Positions 62,219-64,000 of a stretch of DNA of 64,000 bases are shown here, one piece after another. Location: positions 1,612,001 to 1,676,000 of the forward strand of contig NZ_JUGU01000001.1 in assembly GCF_000799465.1 (NCBI RefSeq), written 5' to 3'. This DNA comes from Psychroserpens sp. Hel_I_66. GTDB taxonomy: Bacteria; Bacteroidota; Bacteroidia; Flavobacteriales; Flavobacteriaceae. How positions within the stretch are numbered: position 1 is the first letter of the stretch; the number at the start of each line of letters is the position of its first letter. The notes beneath the pieces were generated by a model. It was not told the origin of the DNA, made no database searches, and was given only the letters and a program-made list of their open reading frames with translations. Position numbers and translations under genes: made by a program.

Positions 62219-63217
62219 TTATTGCTTAATCAGCTTTTTTGTGATCGTACCACTTTCCGAAGAAATCGCAACCAAATAGATCCCTGTTTTTAATGAACTG
62301 ATGTTGATAGTTTCATTTTCTGTATTAGAAGTTAGTACCCTTCTACCGTTGATATCCATGATGCTCACATCTTCTATAGCGATAGAGTTAGATCTTATCG
62401 TCAACACATCACGAGCTGGATTTGGATACATCTCTATAAGATTAGAAACTGGATTATTATCCTCAACAGATAATGTGTTTGTGATTAAAGCTTCGGAAGT
62501 AGAAAAAGACTCATTAACTCCAACACCTGGAACACTTACGGAACCGTCATTTGTTCTAAAAACCAATGATCCATCTGAATCTTTGTAATAGGTATTAGTA
62601 ACAATCGTAGCAGTTCCTGGAAATATAACGACAGTAAATGAAATTACCTGTACAGTTCTAACTCGTGTTACGTTTCCTGTATATGAGCCTTGAACTGTAA
62701 CGTTGAAAGTTAACGTCCCGTATGCATCAACTTCGGTCGTGATCGTTCCAGTATAATTTGGCGTCTGGCCTTGTGCCTCTATTTGACCTGCAATATTATC
62801 TACAGTAGGTGACGTACCATAAGTTAAAGGATAGGTCCCAATAAACGCATTGTCTGTATTATAGTCTAAAGTAAATTGAGTGTTTCCTGCTCCAGTTAAT
62901 GAAAGTTCAGACCCAACAACTTTGTAGAATGTTTGATTGGTATTCATTGCTCCATCTGTAATCGTAAACACTTGTGTTGTGCCTGGATAATCTGCAAGTT
63001 GCGCAGCAGTTGGCGTTGTATAGGTGTCAACGTTGGTTTCGGTTGATGTTAAACCGCTAAAGTTCCAATTTGCATTTGGTCCAGTTGGAGTTTGGTCTAT
63101 TGTACCAGAGACCACAGCAAATTCTGACAATGGGGCACTAAAATAATTACTTATAGGTGATTGAGCACCAGCAAATAATATTGAAGCAAAAAAAGATAAG
63201 AGTAGTTTTGTTTTCAT
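62219..63217 (-). CDS. Secreted protein with T9SS type A sorting domain (332 aa)
   Basis: Signal peptide 1-19 (LFAGAQS). Residues 20-240 are Thr-rich beta regions (FSAPLSEFAVVSGTIDQTPTG, NWNFSGLT) without a known enzyme signature. The C-terminal 75 residues are a type A sorting domain: MYPNPARDVLTI, VSIMDINGRRVL, LKTGIYLVAI, GTITKKLIKQ. Exported through the T9SS; role unknown. Own promoter element at 63241-63248. Confidence 0.9.
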   Translation of the reverse strand: MKTKLLLSFFASILFAGAQSPISNYFSAPLSEFAVVSGTIDQTPTGPNANWNFSGLTSTETNVDTYTTPTAAQLADYPGTTQVFTITDGAMNTNQTFYKVVGSELSLTGAGNTQFTLDYNTDNAFIGTYPLTYGTSPTVDNIAGQIEAQGQTPNYTGTITTEVDAYGTLTFNVTVQGSYTGNVTRVRTVQVISFTVVIFPGTATIVTNTYYKDSDGSLVFRTNDGSVSVPGVGVNESFSTSEALITNTLSVEDNNPVSNLIEMYPNPARDVLTIRSNSIAIEDVSIMDINGRRVLTSNTENETINISSLKTGIYLVAISSESGTITKKLIKQ

Positions 63218-63240
63218 GAGATCAATTTTTAATTAATGCT

Positions 63241-63248
63241 CAAAAATA
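63241..63248 (-). promoter_or_regulatory. Putative -7 element of the T9SS type A gene
   Basis: Minus strand TATTTTTG (TAnnTTTG), 23 bp before the ATG at 63217. Confidence 0.45.
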
Positions 63249-63287
63249 CTAAAATGTAAGAGTTCAAACTAAAAATTAGACCATAAA

Positions 63288-63319
63288 AAACTCACAAAAT
63301 TATACAATTTTGTGAGTTT
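63288..63319 (-). terminator. Terminator of sucC
   Basis: Perfect 14-bp stem: AAACTCACAAAATT (63288-63301), loop ATAC, AATTTTGTGAGTTT (63306-63319), with T-rich sequence following on the minus strand. 21 bp after the sucC stop. Confidence 0.85.
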
Positions 63320-63340
63320 ATCATTTTAATTATTAGTAAG

Positions 63341-64000
63341 TTACGCTAAAACCTGCTGTACTTTATCTGCAGCTTCTTGAAATTCAGTTGCACTCATTAC
63401 ATCTAATCCAGAACTATCAATTAATTTTTTAGCAATATCTGCATTCGTTCCCTGTAAACGTACAATAATTGGCACTTCAATATTACCCATATTCTTATAA
63501 GCGTCAATCACACCTTGGGCAACACGATCACATCTAACGATACCACCAAATATGTTTATTAATATAGCCTTTACAGCTGGATCTCTTAAGATCAACTCAA
63601 ATGCTGCCTCTACTCTAGCTGCATCTGCAGTACCTCCAACGTCCAAAAAGTTTGCTGGCTCTCCTCCTGCTTGTTTGATCAAATCCATAGTTGCCATTGC
63701 CAAACCTGCTCCATTTACCATACAACCAACGTTACCGTCAAGGTCAACGTAGTTAAGTCCTTTTTCTCCAGCTTCAACTTCTATTGGATTTTCTTCACGT
63801 AAATCACGTAGATCTGCTAAATCCTTATGTCTAAATAAAGCATTGTCATCTAAAGACACTTTAGCATCTACTGCCATTATTTTATCATCACTTGTTTTTA
63901 AAACTGGATTGATCTCGAATAATGAAGAATCTGATTGCTCATAAGCTTTATATAATGCCGAAACAAACTTTGTCATATCCTTAAAAGCTGCTCCAGACAA
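63341..64000 (-). CDS. sucC: Succinyl-CoA synthetase beta subunit, 3' part
   Basis: 219 C-terminal residues; the frame is open to the window edge, so the N-terminal ATP-grasp half lies beyond 64000. TCA-cycle enzyme joining succinate and CoA with ADP or GDP. SLFEINPVL (Mg2+ ligands), VNGAGLAMATMDLI, PANFLDVGGTA, and INIFGGIVRCDRVAQG match SucC. Terminator follows directly. Confidence 0.96.
   Translation of the reverse strand: MSGAAFKDMTKFVSALYKAYEQSDSSLFEINPVLKTSDDKIMAVDAKVSLDDNALFRHKDLADLRDLREENPIEVEAGEKGLNYVDLDGNVGCMVNGAGLAMATMDLIKQAGGEPANFLDVGGTADAARVEAAFELILRDPAVKAILINIFGGIVRCDRVAQGVIDAYKNMGNIEVPIIVRLQGTNADIAKKLIDSSGLDVMSATEFQEAADKVQQVLA

Overview
The window is a low-GC chromosomal segment from a member of the Bacteroidota, almost certainly a marine-type Flavobacteriaceae. 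The evidence is: secreted proteins ending in type IX secretion (T9SS) type A and type B sorting domains, a hybrid two-component system with AraC output, a choice-of-anchor L family, DUF5606 next to peptide deformylase, a PUR/DUF3276 protein, frequent TTG starts, lack of clear Shine-Dalgarno sites, and TAnnTTTG promoter elements. No tRNA, rRNA, insertion sequence, CRISPR or prophage module was found.

Layout. 1-8.3 kb is housekeeping: the end of an ABC exporter, a PUR-domain protein, a secreted M14 peptidase, CsaA, a thioredoxin-like protein, and the minus-strand block ruvX, def, DUF5606, mazG. 8.33-8.94 kb has no convincing ORF but holds three tandem units on the minus strand. Each has a TGTGAC-N16-TGTCTTA element, a hairpin and a terminator, and looks like a roughly 95-100 nt small RNA gene. 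8.9-19.5 kb starts with dapD and continues with an LPS/surface glycan locus: a GT9 transferase, six GT2/GT-A transferases, a WaaP/Kdo-kinase-like kinase, an alpha-1,2-fucosyltransferase, a PglD/NeuD-like acetyltransferase and a DegT aminotransferase, in interleaved orientations with three tail-to-tail overlaps. 19.7-27.4 kb is housekeeping again: threonylcarbamoyl-AMP synthase, CCA-adding enzyme, a GNAT enzyme, heme A synthase, a HupE/UreJ-like membrane protein, an uncharacterised kinase-fold-like protein and a two-gene ABC exporter.

27.5-46.8 kb is a tandem array of five large T9SS type B secreted proteins (1132, 611, 1612, 2167 and 781 aa). Three share an N-terminal choice-of-anchor L domain. 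Most of their length is about 92-residue repeats starting with a Cys-Asp calcium-loop-like motif. The 2167-aa protein is the 1612-aa protein plus two more copies of a three-repeat block. Next comes a hybrid two-component sensor/regulator (47.0-50.8 kb), a tandem 9-bp repeat and a 43-aa ORF. A tight five-gene operon of exported proteins follows (51.2-57.3 kb): YadA-head-like repeats, a lipoprotein, an S74 self-cleaving chaperone protein, dockerin-like loops and a T9SS type A protein. The window ends with uvrB, a TerB-like protein, an esterase-fold protein, DUF1456, cysH, another T9SS type A protein and the 3' part of sucC.

The most striking genome-scale signal is the octamer TTCCGAAG (either strand). 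By hand count it occurs 51 times in 64 kb, against an expectation of about one or two. It occurs in all gene classes, in several reading frames and in three intergenic gaps, while one-base variants are far rarer. It looks like a DNA-level motif under selection, of unknown function.
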